DNA from: Hyperoodon ampullatus
Lineage: Eukaryota > Chordata > Mammalia > Artiodactyla > Ziphiidae
Assembly: GCA_949752795.1 (NCBI GenBank)
Contig: CATKHW010000012.1
Span: forward strand, 186,001 to 250,000
Reading direction: 5' to 3'
Length of the DNA stretch: 64,000 bases
Below the pieces are notes generated by a model. The model was given only the letters and a program-made list of their open reading frames with translations, was not told where the DNA came from and ran no database searches. Below, in pieces: positions 24,334 through 38,246 of the stretch. Made by a program: the position numbers and the translations under genes. Within the stretch, counting starts at the first letter, position 1. Each line of letters opens with the position of its first letter.

Positions 24334-26072
24334 GGCTACACTTGAACTGAGTTAGGAAAGAGAACAGTGTCTCACATTTAGAAAACACTCTTATGCCTGT
24401 TTAAGGGTGAAGGAGAGGTGGGGTGATGCATAAAACCAGAGTTTGATATAAGCACAGGTACCGTTCCAAAAACCAACTATGGAATAGACAAGACCTACAC
24501 CTTCCTCAGTGAAAGGGACTCAAAACCCCATATTTCCCGCAGAGGAATATATCTGACTAGTAAGAATCTTAAAACCTATGTATTGATATGTCTCCGTAAG
24601 GGAATCAAGTGTGTCTAGACTGGCATAAACATGGCAGCGAGAATCAGCTCAAACCCACTATAAAAAGGAATTTCAAAAACAAAACAAAAAAACTGGGAAA
24701 TTCTTTACAGTTCCTTCAGGGTCTCTAATGAAACCTGGAATGACCTTATCTACAACGACAGCTGGATGTGGCATAAGGCTGGACACTTGGGACTGAGAGG
24801 ATTGGTGAGATTGGTTGAGCAAATGCAGACCCTTTAAAGCACAAATGCCTGGCACCCATTCCATGGGTCCCAACTCTCCAGGTTGAAGGGAATATTACTA
24901 CAGCTATAACATGTACAGGAAACCTAGAGAAAAGACACACTGTGAATATGAAAGGTTTCTAAAACTCAACGAATAGTCCCTCTCCTGGTGCTCCGGTTTG
25001 ACTTGCCATCTGCTTTACTATCAACCTCCCAACTTGGAGAGACAGCCCCTTTAACCTCCTGGATTGCACAGTTTTCCAATTTGGCGGAGGATGAAAGGGA
25101 AGAGGGAGAACCAATGAGAGAGTAGCTGTTAGGCATTTGGACGGGCACATATCACTGTAATTTCCTGGCAGGAAGAAGAATTAACCAAAGTCTCAGCCAC
25201 CCACCAGGAACCAGCATAGGTCCTGAACCAAAATTTTGGACATGCGGTCAGCTCACAAAAAACGAGTTGAAAAATGGAGCTGAGGGGCACAGCAATTCAC
25301 AAACTGGCTGAGTAATAAAGGACAACTATCGTCCAAAAATCTGTTGAGGGAAGGCAAGGAGGCAGACTTGAAAGCGAGGCAGAATAGCAGGAAACAGATT
25401 TCAAGAGGTACGTTGGAATCGCCTTTAAAGCACAGGAAGAGGGGCCCAACTTTGACAATGATGCACTTGGCCAAAAAGGGCGTATGCGTTTTCTCCTGAA
25501 TATATTCAGCAGAAAACGCATACGCCCTTTTTGGCCAAGCAAGCAAGAGGGAAATGCAAATCTGCACTACAAAGAAGTATCACTTCCCACCGGTCAAAAG
25601 GGACATCCACAAAATGTGTAAAAACCAGAAAGGCAAGACAGGCCCTGGAGAACAGGGAGCCTTGTTATGCTGATGGGCGGGATGTAAATTGCCAACTGCC
25701 TCTCTGGGGGAGTGCATTGTGTTCCCTCAAACAAGTAAACAACAGAGCTACAGAGCCAAGGGCACTTCCAGTCCAGGGAATATACCTTGGGAAAACTGAA
25801 AATCAATAAGACAGAGCAACCGCAAAATTTAGGGCTGCACTGCTTACAAGGACCTCAACTTGGGTACACCTTAAATATCCCAGGAAATATAAAAATGGTT
25901 CAAAAAATTGTGGTACTTACGTACGATGGAATATCCCTCCGCCATGAAATCAATGTCTTAAGACCAGTAGCAGCAAAATGGGTGGATTAAGGTACGATGA
26001 TTCTAAGTGAAATAAGTCACACAGAAAAAGAAACTTATCATAAGATATCACTTATGAAGATCCTGTAAACAT
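24334..26072 (+). repeat. Satellite unit 15 (type D2)
   Basis: D2 marks are GAGCTGAGGGGCAC, CTGGCTGAGTAATAAAGG, ATTCAGCAGAAAACG, AAGCAAGAGGGAAATGC and TCTGGGGGAGTGC. The ORF2 relic stops at GGATTAAGG. The palindrome at 25466-25539 has one mismatch (CAGCAG), typical of D2. Confidence 0.95.
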
Positions 26073-27811
26073 GGCTACACTTGAACTGAGTTAGGAAAGA
26101 GAACAGTGTCTCACATTTAGAAAACACTCTTATGCCTGCTTAAGGGGGAAGGAGAGGTGGGGTGATGCATAAAACCAGAGTTTGATATAAGCACAGGTAC
26201 CGTTCCAAAAACCAACTATGGAATAGACAAGACCTACACCTTCCTCAGTGAAAGGGACTCAAAACCCCATATTTCCCGCAGAGGAATATATCTGACTATT
26301 AAGAATCTTAAAACCTATGTATTGATATGTCTCCGTAAGGGAATCAAGTGTGTCTAGACTGGCATAAACATGGCAGCGAGAATCAGCTCAAACCCACTAT
26401 AAAAAGGAATTTCAAAAACAAAAGAAAAAAACTGGGAAATTCTTTACAATTCCTTCAGGGTCTCTAATGAAACCTGGAATGACCTTATCTACAACGACAG
26501 CTGGATGTGGCATAAGGCTGGACACTTGGGACTGAGAGGATTGGTGAGATTGTGTGAGCAAAGGCAGACCCTTTAAAGCACAAATGCCTGGCACCCATTC
26601 CATGGGTCCCAACTCTCCAGGTTGAAGGGAATATTACTACAGCTATAACATGTACGGGAAACCTAGAGAACGGACCCACTCTGAATACGAAAGGTTTCTA
26701 AAACTCAACGTATAGTCCCTCTCCTGGTGCTCCAGTTTGGCTTTCCATCTGCTTTACTATCAACCGCCCAACTTGGAGAGACATCCCCTTTAACCTCCTG
26801 GTTCGCACAGGTTGCCAATTTGGCAGAGGATGAAAGGGAAGAGGGAGAACCAATGAGAGAGGAGCTGTTAGGCATTTGGACGGGCACATATCACTGTAAT
26901 TTCCCGGCAGGAAGAAGAATTAAACAAAGTCTCAGCCACCCACCTGGAACCAGTATAGGTCCTTAACAAAAATTTTGGACTTGCGGTCAGCTCACAAAAA
27001 ACGAGTTGAAAAATGGAGCTCAGGGGCACAGCAATTCACAAACTGGCCTACTAATAAAGGACAACTATCGTCCGAAAATCTGTTGAGGGAAGGAAACGAG
27101 GCAGACTTGAAAACGAGGCAGAATAGCAGGAAACAGATTTCAAGAGGTACGTTGGAATCGCCTTTGAAGCACAGGAAGAGGGGCACAACTTCGACAATGA
27201 TGCACTTGGGCAAAAAGGGCGTATGCGTTTTCTCCTGAATATATTCAGGAGAAAACGCATACGCCCTTTTTGGCCAAGCAAGCAAGCGGGCAATGCAAAT
27301 CTGCACTACAAAGAAGTATCACTTCCCACCGGTCAAAAGGGACATCCACAAAATGTGTAAAATCCTGAAAGGCAAGACAGGCCCTGGAGAACAGGGAGCC
27401 TTGTTATGCTGATGGGCGGGATGTAAATTGCCAACTGCCTGTCTGGAGGAGTGCATTGTGTTCCCTAAAACAAATAAACAACAGAGCTACAGAGCCAGGG
27501 GCACTTCCAGTCTAGGGAATATACCTAGGGAAAATTGAAAATCAATAAGACACAGCCACCCCAAAATTTAGGGCTGCACTGCTTACAAGGACCTCAACTT
27601 GGGTACCCCTTAAGTATCCCAGGAAATATAAAAATGGTTCAGAAAATTGTGATACTTACGTACGATTGAATATCCCTCAGCCATGAAATCAATGTCATAA
27701 GACCAGTAGCAACAAAATGGGTGGATTCAGGTACGATGATTCTAAGTGAAATAAGTCACAGAGAAAAAGAAACTTATCATAAGATATCACTTATGAAGAT
27801 CCTGTAAACAT
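26073..27811 (+). repeat. Satellite unit 16 (type D1)
   Basis: It is nearly identical to unit 18, 3478 bp away, including GACTATTAAGAATC and AACAAAAGAAAAAAACTGG. The palindrome at 27205-27278 has one mismatch (CTTGGGCAAAAAG). Confidence 0.95.
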
Positions 27812-29550
27812 GGCTACACTTGAACTGAGTTAGGAAAGAGAACAGTGTCTCACATTTAGAAAACACTCTTATGCCTGTTTAAGGGTGAAGGAGAGGTGGG
27901 GTGATGCATAAAACCAGAGTTTGATATAAGCACAGGTACCGTTCCAAAAACCAACTATGGAATAGACAAGACCTACACCTTCCTCAGTGAAAGGGACTCA
28001 AAACCCCATATTTCCCGCAGAGGAATATATCTGACTAGTAAGAATCTTAAAACCTATGTATTGATATGTCTCCATAAGGGAATCAAGTGTGTCTAGACTG
28101 GCATAAACATGGCAGCGAGAATCAGCTCAAACCCACTATAAAAAGGAATTTCAAAAACAAAACAAAAAAACTGGGAAATTCTTTACAATTCCTTCAGGGT
28201 CTCTAATGAAACCTGGAATGACCTTATCTACAACGAGAGCTGGATGTGGCATAAGGCTGGACACTTGGGACTGAGACGATTGGTGAGATTGGTTGAGCAA
28301 ATGCAGACCCTTTAAAGCACAAATGCCTGGCACCCATTCCATGGGTCCCAACTCTCCAGGTTGAAGGGAATATTACTACAGCTATAACATGTACAGGAAA
28401 CCTAGAGAACAGACACACTGTGAATACGAAAGGTTTCTAAAACTCAACGAATAGTCCCTCTCCTGGTGCTCCGGTTTGACTTGCCATCTGCTTTACTATC
28501 AACCTCCCAACTTGGAGAGACAGCCCCTTTAACCTCCTGGTTCGCACAGGTTGCCAATTTGGCGGAGGATGAAAGGGAAGAGGGAGAACCAATGAGAGAG
28601 TAGCTGTTAGGCATTTGGACGGGCACATATCACTGTAATTTCCTGGCAGGAAGAAGAATTAACCAAAGTCTCAGCCACCCACCAGGAACCAGCATAGGTC
28701 CTGAACCAAAATTTTGGACATGCGGTCAGCTCACAAAAAACGAGTTGAAAAATGGAGCTGAGGGGCACAGCAATTCACAAACTGGCTGAGTAATAAAGGA
28801 CAACTATCGTCCAAAAATCTGTTGAGGGAAGGCAAGGAGGCAGACTTGAAAGCGAGGCAGAATAGCAGGAAACAGATTTCAAGAGGTACGTTGGAATCGC
28901 CTTTAAAGCACAGGAAGAGGGGCCCAACTTTGACAATGATGCACTTGGCCAAAAAGGGCGTATGCGTTTTCTCCTGAATATATTCAGCAGAAAACGCATA
29001 CGCCCTTTTTGGCCAAGCAAGCAAGAGGGAAATGCAAATCTGCACTACAAAGAAGTATCACTTCCCACCGGTCAAAAGGGACATCCACAAAATGTGTAAA
29101 AACCAGAAAGGCAAGACAGGCCCTGGAGAACAGGGAGCCTTGTTATGCTGATGGGCGGGATGTAAATTGCCAACTGCCTCTCTGGGGGAGTGCATTGTGT
29201 TCCCTCAAACAAGTAAACAACAGAGCTACAGAGCCAAGGGCACTTCCAGTCCAGGGAATATACCTTGGGAAAACTGAAAATCAATAAGACAGAGCAACCG
29301 CAAAATTTAGGGCTGCACTGCTTACAAGGACCTCAACTTGGGTACACCTTAAATATCCCAGGAAATATAAAAATGGTTCAAAAAATTGTGGTACTTACGT
29401 ACGATGGAATATCCCTCCGCCATGAAATCAATGTCTTAAGACCAGTAGCAGCAAAATGGGTGGATTAAGGTACGATGATTCTAAGTGAAATAAGTCACAC
29501 AGAAAAAGAAACTTATCATAAGATATCACTTATGAAGATCCTGTAAACAT
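27812..29550 (+). repeat. Satellite unit 17 (type D2)
   Basis: It matches units 15 and 19 except for a short patch at 28541-28560, which carries the common form (GGTTCGCACAGGTTGCC) instead of the D2 form. The palindrome at 28944-29017 has the D2 mismatch. Confidence 0.95.
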
Positions 29551-31289
29551 GGCTACACTTGAACTGAGTTAGGAAAGAGAACAGTGTCTCACATTTAGAA
29601 AACACTCTTATGCCTGCTTAAGGGGGAAGGAGAGGTGGGGTGATGCATAAAACCAGAGTTTGATATAAGCACAGGTACCGTTCCAAAAACCAACTATGGA
29701 ATAGACAAGACCTACACCTTCCTCAGTGAAAGGGACTCAAAACCCCATATTTCCCGCAGAGGAATATATCTGACTATTAAGAATCTTAAAACCTATGTAT
29801 TGATATGTCTCCGTAAGGGAATCAAGTGTGTCTAGACTGGCATAAACATGGCAGCGAGAATCAGCTCAAACCCACTATAAAAAGGAATTTCAAAAACAAA
29901 AGAAAAAAACTGGGAAATTCTTTACAATTCCTTCAGGGTCTCTAATGAAACCTGGAATGACCTTATCTACAACGACAGCTGGATGTGGCATAAGGCTGGA
30001 CACTTGGGACTGAGAGGATTGGTGAGATTGTGTGAGCAAAGGCAGACCCTTTAAAGCACAAATGCCTGGCACCCATTCCATGGGTCCCAACTCTCCAGGT
30101 TGAAGGGAATATTACTACAGCTATAACATGTACGGGAAACCTAGAGAACGGACCCACTCTGAATACGAAAGGTTTCTAAAACTCAACGTATAGTCCCTCT
30201 CCTGGTGCTCCAGTTTGGCTTTCCATCTGCTTTACTATCAACCGCCCAACTTGGAGAGACATCCCCTTTAACCTCCTGGTTCGCACAGGTTGCCAATTTG
30301 GCAGAGGATGAAAGGGAAGAGGGAGAACCAATGAGAGAGGAGCTGTTAGGCATTTGGACGGGCACATATCACTGTAATTTCCCGGCAGGAAGAAGAATTA
30401 AACAAAGTCTCAGCCACCCACCTGGAACCAGTATAGGTCCTTAACAAAAATTTTGGACTTGCGGTCAGCTCACAAAAAACGAGTTGAAAAATGGAGCTCA
30501 GGGGCACAGCAATTCACAAACTGGCCTACTAATAAAGGACAACTATCGTCCGAAAATCTGTTGAGGGAAGGAAACGAGGCAGACTTGAAAACGAGGCAGA
30601 ATAGCAGGAAACAGATTTCAAGAGGTACGTTGGAATCGCCTTTGAAGCACAGGAAGAGGGGCACAACTTCGACAATGATGCACTTGGGCAAAAAGGGCGT
30701 ATGCGTTTTCTCCTGAATATATTCAGGAGAAAACGCATACGCCCTTTTTGGCCAAGCAAGCAAGCGGGCAATGCAAATCTGCACTACAAAGAAGTATCAC
30801 TTCCCACCGGTCAAAAGGGACATCCACAAAATGTGTAAAATCCTGAAAGGCAAGACAGGCCCTGGAGAACAGGGAGCCTTGTTATGCTGATGGGCGGGAT
30901 GTAAATTGCCAACTGCCTGTCTGGAGGAGTGCATTGTGTTCCCTAAAACAAATAAACAACAGAGCTACAGAGCCAGGGGCACTTCCAGTCTAGGGAATAT
31001 ACCTAGGGAAAATTGAAAATCAATAAGACACAGCCACCCCAAAATTTAGGGCTGCACTGCTTACAAGGACCTCAACTTGGGTACCCCTTAAGTATCCCAG
31101 GAAATATAAAAATGGTTCAGAAAATTGTGATACTTACGTACGATTGAATATCCCTCAGCCATGAAATCAATGTCATAAGACCAGTAGCAACAAAATGGGT
31201 GGATTCAGGTACGATGATTCTAAGTGAAATAAGTCACAGAGAAAAAGAAACTTATCATAAGATATCACTTATGAAGATCCTGTAAACAT
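29551..31289 (+). repeat. Satellite unit 18 (type D1)
   Basis: It is a near duplicate of unit 16. The palindrome at 30683-30756 has the same single mismatch. Confidence 0.95.
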
Positions 31290-33028
31290 GGCTACACTTG
31301 AACTGAGTTAGGAAAGAGAACAGTGTCTCACATTTAGAAAACACTCTTATGCCTGTTTAAGGGTGAAGGAGAGGTGGGGTGATGCATAAAACCAGAGTTT
31401 GATATAAGCACAGGTACCGTTCCAAAAACCAACTATGGAATAGACAAGACCTACACCTTCCTCAGTGAAAGGGACTCAAAACCCCATATTTCCCGCAGAG
31501 GAATATATCTGACTAGTAAGAATCTTAAAACCTATGTATTGATATGTCTCCGTAAGGGAATCAAGTGTGTCTAGACTGGCATAAACATGGCAGCGAGAAA
31601 CAGCTCAAAGCCAGTATAAAAAGGAATTTCAAAAACAAAACAAAAAAACTGGGAAATTCTTTACAATTCCTTCAGGGTCTCTAATGAAACCTGGAATGAC
31701 CTTATCTACAACGAGAGCTGGATGTGGCATAAGGCTGGACACTTGGGACTGAGACGATTGGTGAGATTGGTTGAGCAAATGCAGACCCTTTAAAGCACAA
31801 ATGCCTGGCACCCATTCCATGGGTCCCAACTCTCCAGGTTGAAGGGAATATTACTACAGCTATAACATGTACAGGAAACCTAGAGAACAGACACACTGTG
31901 AATACGAAAGGTTTCTAAAACTCAACGAATAGTCCCTCTCCTGGTGCTCCGGTTTGACTTGCCATCTGCTTTACTATCAACCTCCCAACTTGGAGAGACA
32001 GCCCCTTTAACCTCCTGGATTGCACAGTTTTCCAATTTGGCGGAGGATGAAAGGGAAGAGGGAGAACCAATGAGAGAGTAGCTGTTAGGCATTTGGACGG
32101 GCACATATCACTGTAATTTCCTGGCAGGAAGAAGAATTAACCAAAGTCTCAGCCACCCACCGGGAACCAGCATAGGTCCTGAACCAAAATTTTGGACATG
32201 CGGTCAGCTCACAAAAAACGAGTTGAAAAATGGAGCTGAGGGGCACAGCAATTCACAAACTGGCTGAGTAATAAAGGACAACTATCGTCCAAAAATCTGT
32301 TGAGGGAAGGCAACGAGGCAGAATTGAAAGCGAGGCAGAATAGCAGGAAACAGATTTCAAGAGGTACGTTGGAATCGCCTTTAAAGCACAGGAAGAGGGG
32401 CCCAACTTTGACAATGATGCACTTGGCCATAAAGGGCGTATGCGTTTTCTCCTGAATATATTCAGCAGAAAACGCATACGCCCTTTTTGGCCAAGCAAGC
32501 AAGAGGGAAATGCAAATCTGCACTACAAAGAAGTATCACTTCCCACCGGTCAAAAGGGACATCCACAAAATGTGTAAAAACCAGAAAGGCAAGACAGGCC
32601 CTGGAGAACAGGGAGCCTTGTTATGCTGATGGGCGGGATGTAAGTTGCCAACTGCCTCTCTGGGGGAGTGCATTGTGTTCCCTCAAACAAGTAAACAACA
32701 GAGCTACAGAGCCAAGGGCACTTCCAGTCCAGGGAATATACCTTGGGAAAACTGAAAATCAATAAGACAGAGCCACCCCAAAATTTAGGGCTGCACTGCT
32801 TACAAGGACCTCAACTTGGGTACACCTTAAATATCCCAGGAAATATAAAAATGGTTCAAAAAATTGTGGTACTTACGTACGATGGAATATCCCTCAGCCA
32901 TGAAATCAATGTCTTAAGACCAGTAGCAGCAAAATGGGTGGATTAAGGTACGATGATTCTCAGTGAAATAAGTCACACAGAAAAAGAAACTTATCATAAG
33001 ATATCACTTATGAAGATCCTGTAAACAT
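31290..33028 (+). repeat. Satellite unit 19 (type D2)
   Basis: It is D2 with private changes (AACAGCTCAAAGCCAGTAT, GGCCATAAAGGG). The palindrome at 32422-32495 has two mismatches. Confidence 0.95.
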
Positions 33029-34768
33029 GGCTACACTTGAACTGAGTTAGGAAAGAGAACAGTGTCTCACATTTAGAAAACACTCTTATGCCTGCTTAAG
33101 GGGGAAGGAGAGGTGGGGTGATGCATAAAACCAGAGTTTGATATAAGCACAGGTACCGTTCCAAAAACCAACTATGGAATAGACAAGACCTACACCTTCC
33201 TCAGTGAAAGGGACTCAAAACCCCATATTTCACGCAGAGGAATATATCTGACTATTAAGAATCTTAAAACCTATGTATTGATATGTCTCCGTAAGGGAAT
33301 CAAGTGTGTCTAGACTGGCATAAACATGGCAGCGAGAATCAGCTCAAACCCACTATAAAAAGTATTTGCAAAAACAAAACAAAAAAACTGGGAAATTCTT
33401 TACAATTCCTTCAGGGTCTCTTCTGAAACCGGGAATGACCCTATGTACAACGACAGCTGGATGTGGCATAAGGCTGGACACTTGGGACTGAGAGGATTGG
33501 TGAGATTGGGTGAGCAAAGGCAGACCCTTTAAAGCACAAATGCCTGGCACCCATTCCATGGGTCCCAACTCTCCAGGTTGAAGGGAATATTACTACAGCT
33601 GTAACATGTACCGGAAACCTAGAGAATGGACCCACTGTGAATACGAAAGGTTTCTAAAACTCAACGAATAGTCCCTCTCCTGGTGCTCCAGTTTGGCTTT
33701 CCATCTGCTTTACTATCAACCTCCCAAATTGGAGATACAGCCCCTTTAACTTCCTGGTTCGCACAGGTTGCCAATTTGGCAGAGGATGAAAGGGAAGAGG
33801 GAGAACCAATGAGAGAGTAGCTGTTAGGCATTTGGACGGGCACATATCACTGTAATTTCCTGGCATGAAGAAGAATTAACCAAAGTCTCAGCCACCCACC
33901 TGGAACCAGTATAGTTCCTTAACCAAAATTTTGGACTTGCGGTCACCTCACAAAAAACGAGTTGAAAAATGGAGCTCAGGGGCACAGCAATTCGCAAACT
34001 GGCCGAATAATAAAGGACAACTATCGTCCGAAAATCTGTTGAGGGAAGGAAACGAGGCAGACTTGAAAGCGAGGCAGAATAGCAGGAAACAGATTTCAAG
34101 AGGTACGTTGGAATCGCCTTTAAAGCACAGGAAGAGGGGCACAACTTCGACAATGATGCACTTGGCCGAAAAGGGCGTATCCGTTTTCTCCTGAATATAT
34201 TCAGGAGAAAACGCATACGCCCTTTTTGGCCAAGCAAGCAAGCGGGCAATGCAAATCTGCACTACAAAGAAGTATCACTTCCCACCGGTCAAAAGGGACA
34301 TCCACAAAATGTGTAAAAACCAGAAAGGCAAGACAGGCCCTGGAGAACAGGGAGCCTTGTTATGCTGATGGGCGGGATGTAAATTGCCAACTGCCTCTCT
34401 GGAGGAGTGCATTGTGTTCCCTAAAACAAGTAAACAACAGAGCTACAGAGCCAAGGGCACTTCCAGTCTAGGGAATATACCTTGGGAAAACTGAAAATCA
34501 ATAAGACAGAGCCACCCCAAAATTTAGGGCTGCACTGCTTACAAGGACCTCAACTTGGGTACACCTTAAATATCCCAGGAAATACAAAAATGGTTCAAAA
34601 ATATTGTGGTACTTATGTACGATGGAATATCCCTCAGCCATGAAATCAATGTCATAAGACCAGTAGCAGCAAAATGGGTGGATTCAGGTACGATGATTCT
34701 AAGTGAAATAAGTCACAGAGAAAAAGAAACATATCATAAGATATCACTTATGAAGATCCTGTAAACAT
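33029..34768 (+). repeat. Satellite unit 20 (partial D1)
   Basis: It keeps CGTCCGAAAATCTG and AAGGAAACGAGGCAGAC of D1 but reverts to common forms in its back part, so it is a recombinant or an older relative. One base is added at AAAAATATTGTGG (about 34600). The palindrome at 34161-34234 has two mismatches. Confidence 0.95.
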
Positions 34769-36508
34769 GGCTACACTTGAACTGAGTTAGGAAAGAGAAC
34801 AGTGTCTCACATTTAGAAAACACTCTTATGCCTGCTTAAGGGGGAAGGAGAGGTGGGGTGATGCATAAAACCAGAGTTTGATATAAGCACAGGTACCGTT
34901 CCAAAAACCAACTATGGAATAGACAAGACCTACACCTTCCTCAGTGAAAGGGACTCAAAACCCCATATTTCCCGCAGAGGAATATATCTGACTAGTAAGA
35001 ATCTTAAAACCTATGTATTGATATGTCTCCGTAAGGGAATCAAGTGTGTCTAGACAGGCATAAACATGGCAGCGAGAATCAGCTCAAACCCACTATAAAA
35101 AGTAATTGCAAAAACAAATCAAAAAAACTGGGAAATACTTTCCAATTCCTTCAGGTTCTCTCATGAAACCTGGAATGACCCTATGTACAACAACATCTGG
35201 ATGTGGCATAAGGCTGGACACTTGGCACTGAGAGGATTGGTGAGATTGGGTGAGCAAAGGCAGACCCTTTAAAGCACAAATGCCTGGCACCCATTCCATG
35301 GGTCCCAACTCTCCAGATTGAAGGGAATATTACTACAGCTATAACATGTACTGGAAACCTAGAGAACGGACCCACTGTGAATACGAAAGGTTTCTAAAAC
35401 TCAACGAATAGTCCCTCTCCTGGTGCTCCAGTTTGGCTTTCCATCTGCTTTACTATCAACCGCCCAACTTGGAGAGACAGCCCCTTTAACCTCCTGGTTC
35501 GCACAGGTTGCCAATTAGGCAGAGGATGAAAGGGAAGAGGGAGAACCAATGAGAGAGGAGCTGTTAGGCATTTGGACGGGCACATATCACTGTAATTTCC
35601 CGGCAGGAAGAAGAATTAACCAAAGTCTCAGCTACCCACCGGGAACCAGCATAGGTCCTGAACCAAAATTTTGGACATGCGGTCAGCTCACAAAAAACGA
35701 GTTGATAAATGGAGCTGAGGGGCACAGCAATTCACAAACTGGCTGAGTAATAAAGGACAACTATCGTCCAAAAATCTGTTGAGAGAAGGCAACGAGGCAC
35801 ACTTGAAAGCGAGGCAGAATAGCAGGAAACAGATTTCAAGAGGTACTTTGGAATCGCCTTTCAAGCACAGGAAGAGGGGCCCAACTTCAACAATGATGCA
35901 CTTGGCCAAAAAGGGCGTATGCGTTTTCTCCTGAATATATTCAGCAGAAAACGCATACGCCCTTTTTGGCCAAGCAAGCAAGAGGGAAATGCAAATCTGC
36001 ACTACAAAGAAGTATCACTTCCCACCGGTCAAAAGGGACATCCACAAAATGTGTAAAAACCAGAAAGGCAAGACAGGCCCTGGAGAACAAGGAGCCTTGT
36101 TATGCTGATGGGCGGGATGTAAATTGCCAACTGCCTCTCTGGGGGAGTGCATTGTGTTCCCTCAAAGAAGTAAACAACAGAGCTACAGAGCCAAGGGCAC
36201 TTCCAGTCTAGGGAATATACCTTGGGAAAACTGAAAATCAATAAGACACAGCCACCCCAAAATTTAGGGCTGCACTGCTTACAAGGACCTCAACGTGGGT
36301 ACACCTTAAATATCCCAGGAAATACAAAAATGGTTCAAAAATATTGTGGTACTTATGTACGATGTAATACCCCTCAGCCATGAAATCAATGTCATAAGAC
36401 CAGTAGCAGCAACATGGGTGGATTCGGGTACGATGATTCTAAGTGAAATAAGTCACAGAGAAAAAGAAACTTATCATAAGATATCACTTATGAAGATCCT
36501 CTAAACAT
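34769..36508 (+). repeat. Satellite unit 21 (D2-like back half)
   Basis: The front shares an AGTA.TTGCAAAAAC variant with unit 20; the back carries D2 marks. It also has the AAAAATATTGTGG insertion. The palindrome at 35901-35974 has the D2 mismatch. Confidence 0.95.
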
Positions 36509-38246
36509 GGCTACACTTGAACTGAGTTAGGAAAGAGAACAGTGTCTCACATTTAGAAAACACTCTTAAGTCTGCTTAAGGGGGAAGGAGAGGTGGGGTG
36601 ATGCATAAAACCAGAGTTTGATATAAGCACAGGTACCGTTCCAAAAACCAACTATGGAATAGACAAGACCTACAGCTTCCTCAGTGAAAGGGACTCAAAA
36701 CCCCATATTTCCCGCAGAGGAATATATCTGACTAGTAAGAATCTTAAAACCTATGTATTGATATGTCTCCGTAAGGGAATCAAGTGTGTCTAGACAGGCA
36801 TAAACATGGCAGCGAGAATCAGCTCAAACCCACTATAAAAAGGAATTTCAAAAACAAAACATAAAAACTGGGAAATTCTTTACAATTCCTTCAGGGTCTC
36901 TGATGAAACCTGGAATGACCCAATGTACAACAACAGCTGGATATGGCATAATGCTCGACACGTGGGACTGAGAGGACTGGTGAGATTGGGTGAGCAAATG
37001 CAGACCATTTAAAGCACAAATGCCTGGCACCCATTCCATGGGTCGCAACTCTACAGGTTGAAGGGAATATTACTACAGCTATAACATGTACGGGAAACCT
37101 AGAGAACGGACACACTGTGAATACGAAAGGTTTCTAAAACTCAACGAATAGTCCCTCTCCTGGTGCTCATGTTTGACTTTCCATCTGCTTTACTATCAAC
37201 CTCCCAACTTGGAGAGACAGCCCCTTTAACCTCCTGGTTCGCACAGTTTGCCAATTTGGCAGAGGATGAGAGGGAAGAGGGAGAACCAATGAGAGAGTAG
37301 CTGTTAGGCATTTGGACGGGCACATATCACTCTAATTTCCCGGGAGGAAGAAGAATTAACAAAAGTCTCAGCACCCCCCGGGAACCAGTATAGGTCCTGA
37401 ACCAAAATTTTGCCCTTGCGGTCAGCACACTGAAAACGAGTTGAAAAATGGAGCTCAGGGTCACAGCAATTCACAAACTGGAAGAGTAATAAAGGACAAC
37501 TATCGTCCAAAAATCTGTTGAGGGAAGGCAACGAGGGGGATTTGAAAGCGAGGCAGAATAGCAGGAAACAGATTTCAAGAGGTACGTTGGGATCGCCTTT
37601 AAAGCACAGGAAGAGGGGCACAACTTCGACAATGATGCACTTGGCCAAAAAGGGCGTATGCGTTTTCTCCTGAATATATTCAGGAGAAAACGCATAGGCC
37701 CTTTTTGGCCAAGCAAGGAAGCGGGGAATGTAAATCTGCACTACAAAGAAGTATCACTTCCCACCGGTCAAAAGGGACATCCACAAAATGTGTAAAATCC
37801 AGAAAGGCAAGACAGGCCCTGGAGAACAGGGAGCCTTGTTATGCTGATGGGCGGGATGTAAATTGCCAACTGCCTCTCTGGAGGAGTGCATTGTGTTCCC
37901 TAAAACAAGTAAAGAACAGAGCTACAGAGCCAAGGGCACTTCCAGTCTAGGGAATATACCTTGGGAAAACTGAAAATCAATAAGACAGAGTCACCCCAAA
38001 ATTTAGGGCTGCACTGCTTACAAGGCCCTCAACTTGGGTACACCTTAAATATCCCAGGAAATATAAAAATGGTTCAAAAAATTGTGGTACTTACGTACGA
38101 TGGAATATCCCTCAGCCATGAAATCAATGTCATAAGATCAGTAGCAGCAAAATGGGTGGATTCAGGTACGATGATTCTAAGTGAAATAAGTCACACAGAA
38201 AAAGAAACTTATCATAAGATATCACTTATGAAGATACTGTAAACAT
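36509..38246 (+). repeat. Satellite unit 22 (end of middle subfamily)
   Basis: It is the last unit with GCACAAATGCCTGG (about 37014). The ORF2 relic frame is open again (37961-38242). The palindrome at 37640-37713 has one mismatch (CATAGGCCC). Confidence 0.95.

Larger units (their letters stand above)
22595..33028 (+). repeat. Dimeric higher-order repeat, 3478-bp period, three dimers
   Basis: Units 14, 16 and 18 are type D1 and units 15, 17 and 19 are type D2, in strict alternation with exactly 3478 bp between equivalent starts. The dimers at 26073-29550 and 29551-33028 are almost identical, more alike than neighbouring monomers. The pattern fades in units 20-21. Confidence 0.88.

Noticed and set aside
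22595..33028. Near-identical dimers as an assembly duplication
   Set aside because: Units 16/17 and 18/19 differ at several sites, including the conversion patch at 28541-28560, so they look like real copies; long-read coverage would decide.
33824..34249. 141-codon antisense frame spanning core and palindrome
   Set aside because: It exists in this one unit only, through chance loss of stops; neighbouring units have much shorter frames.
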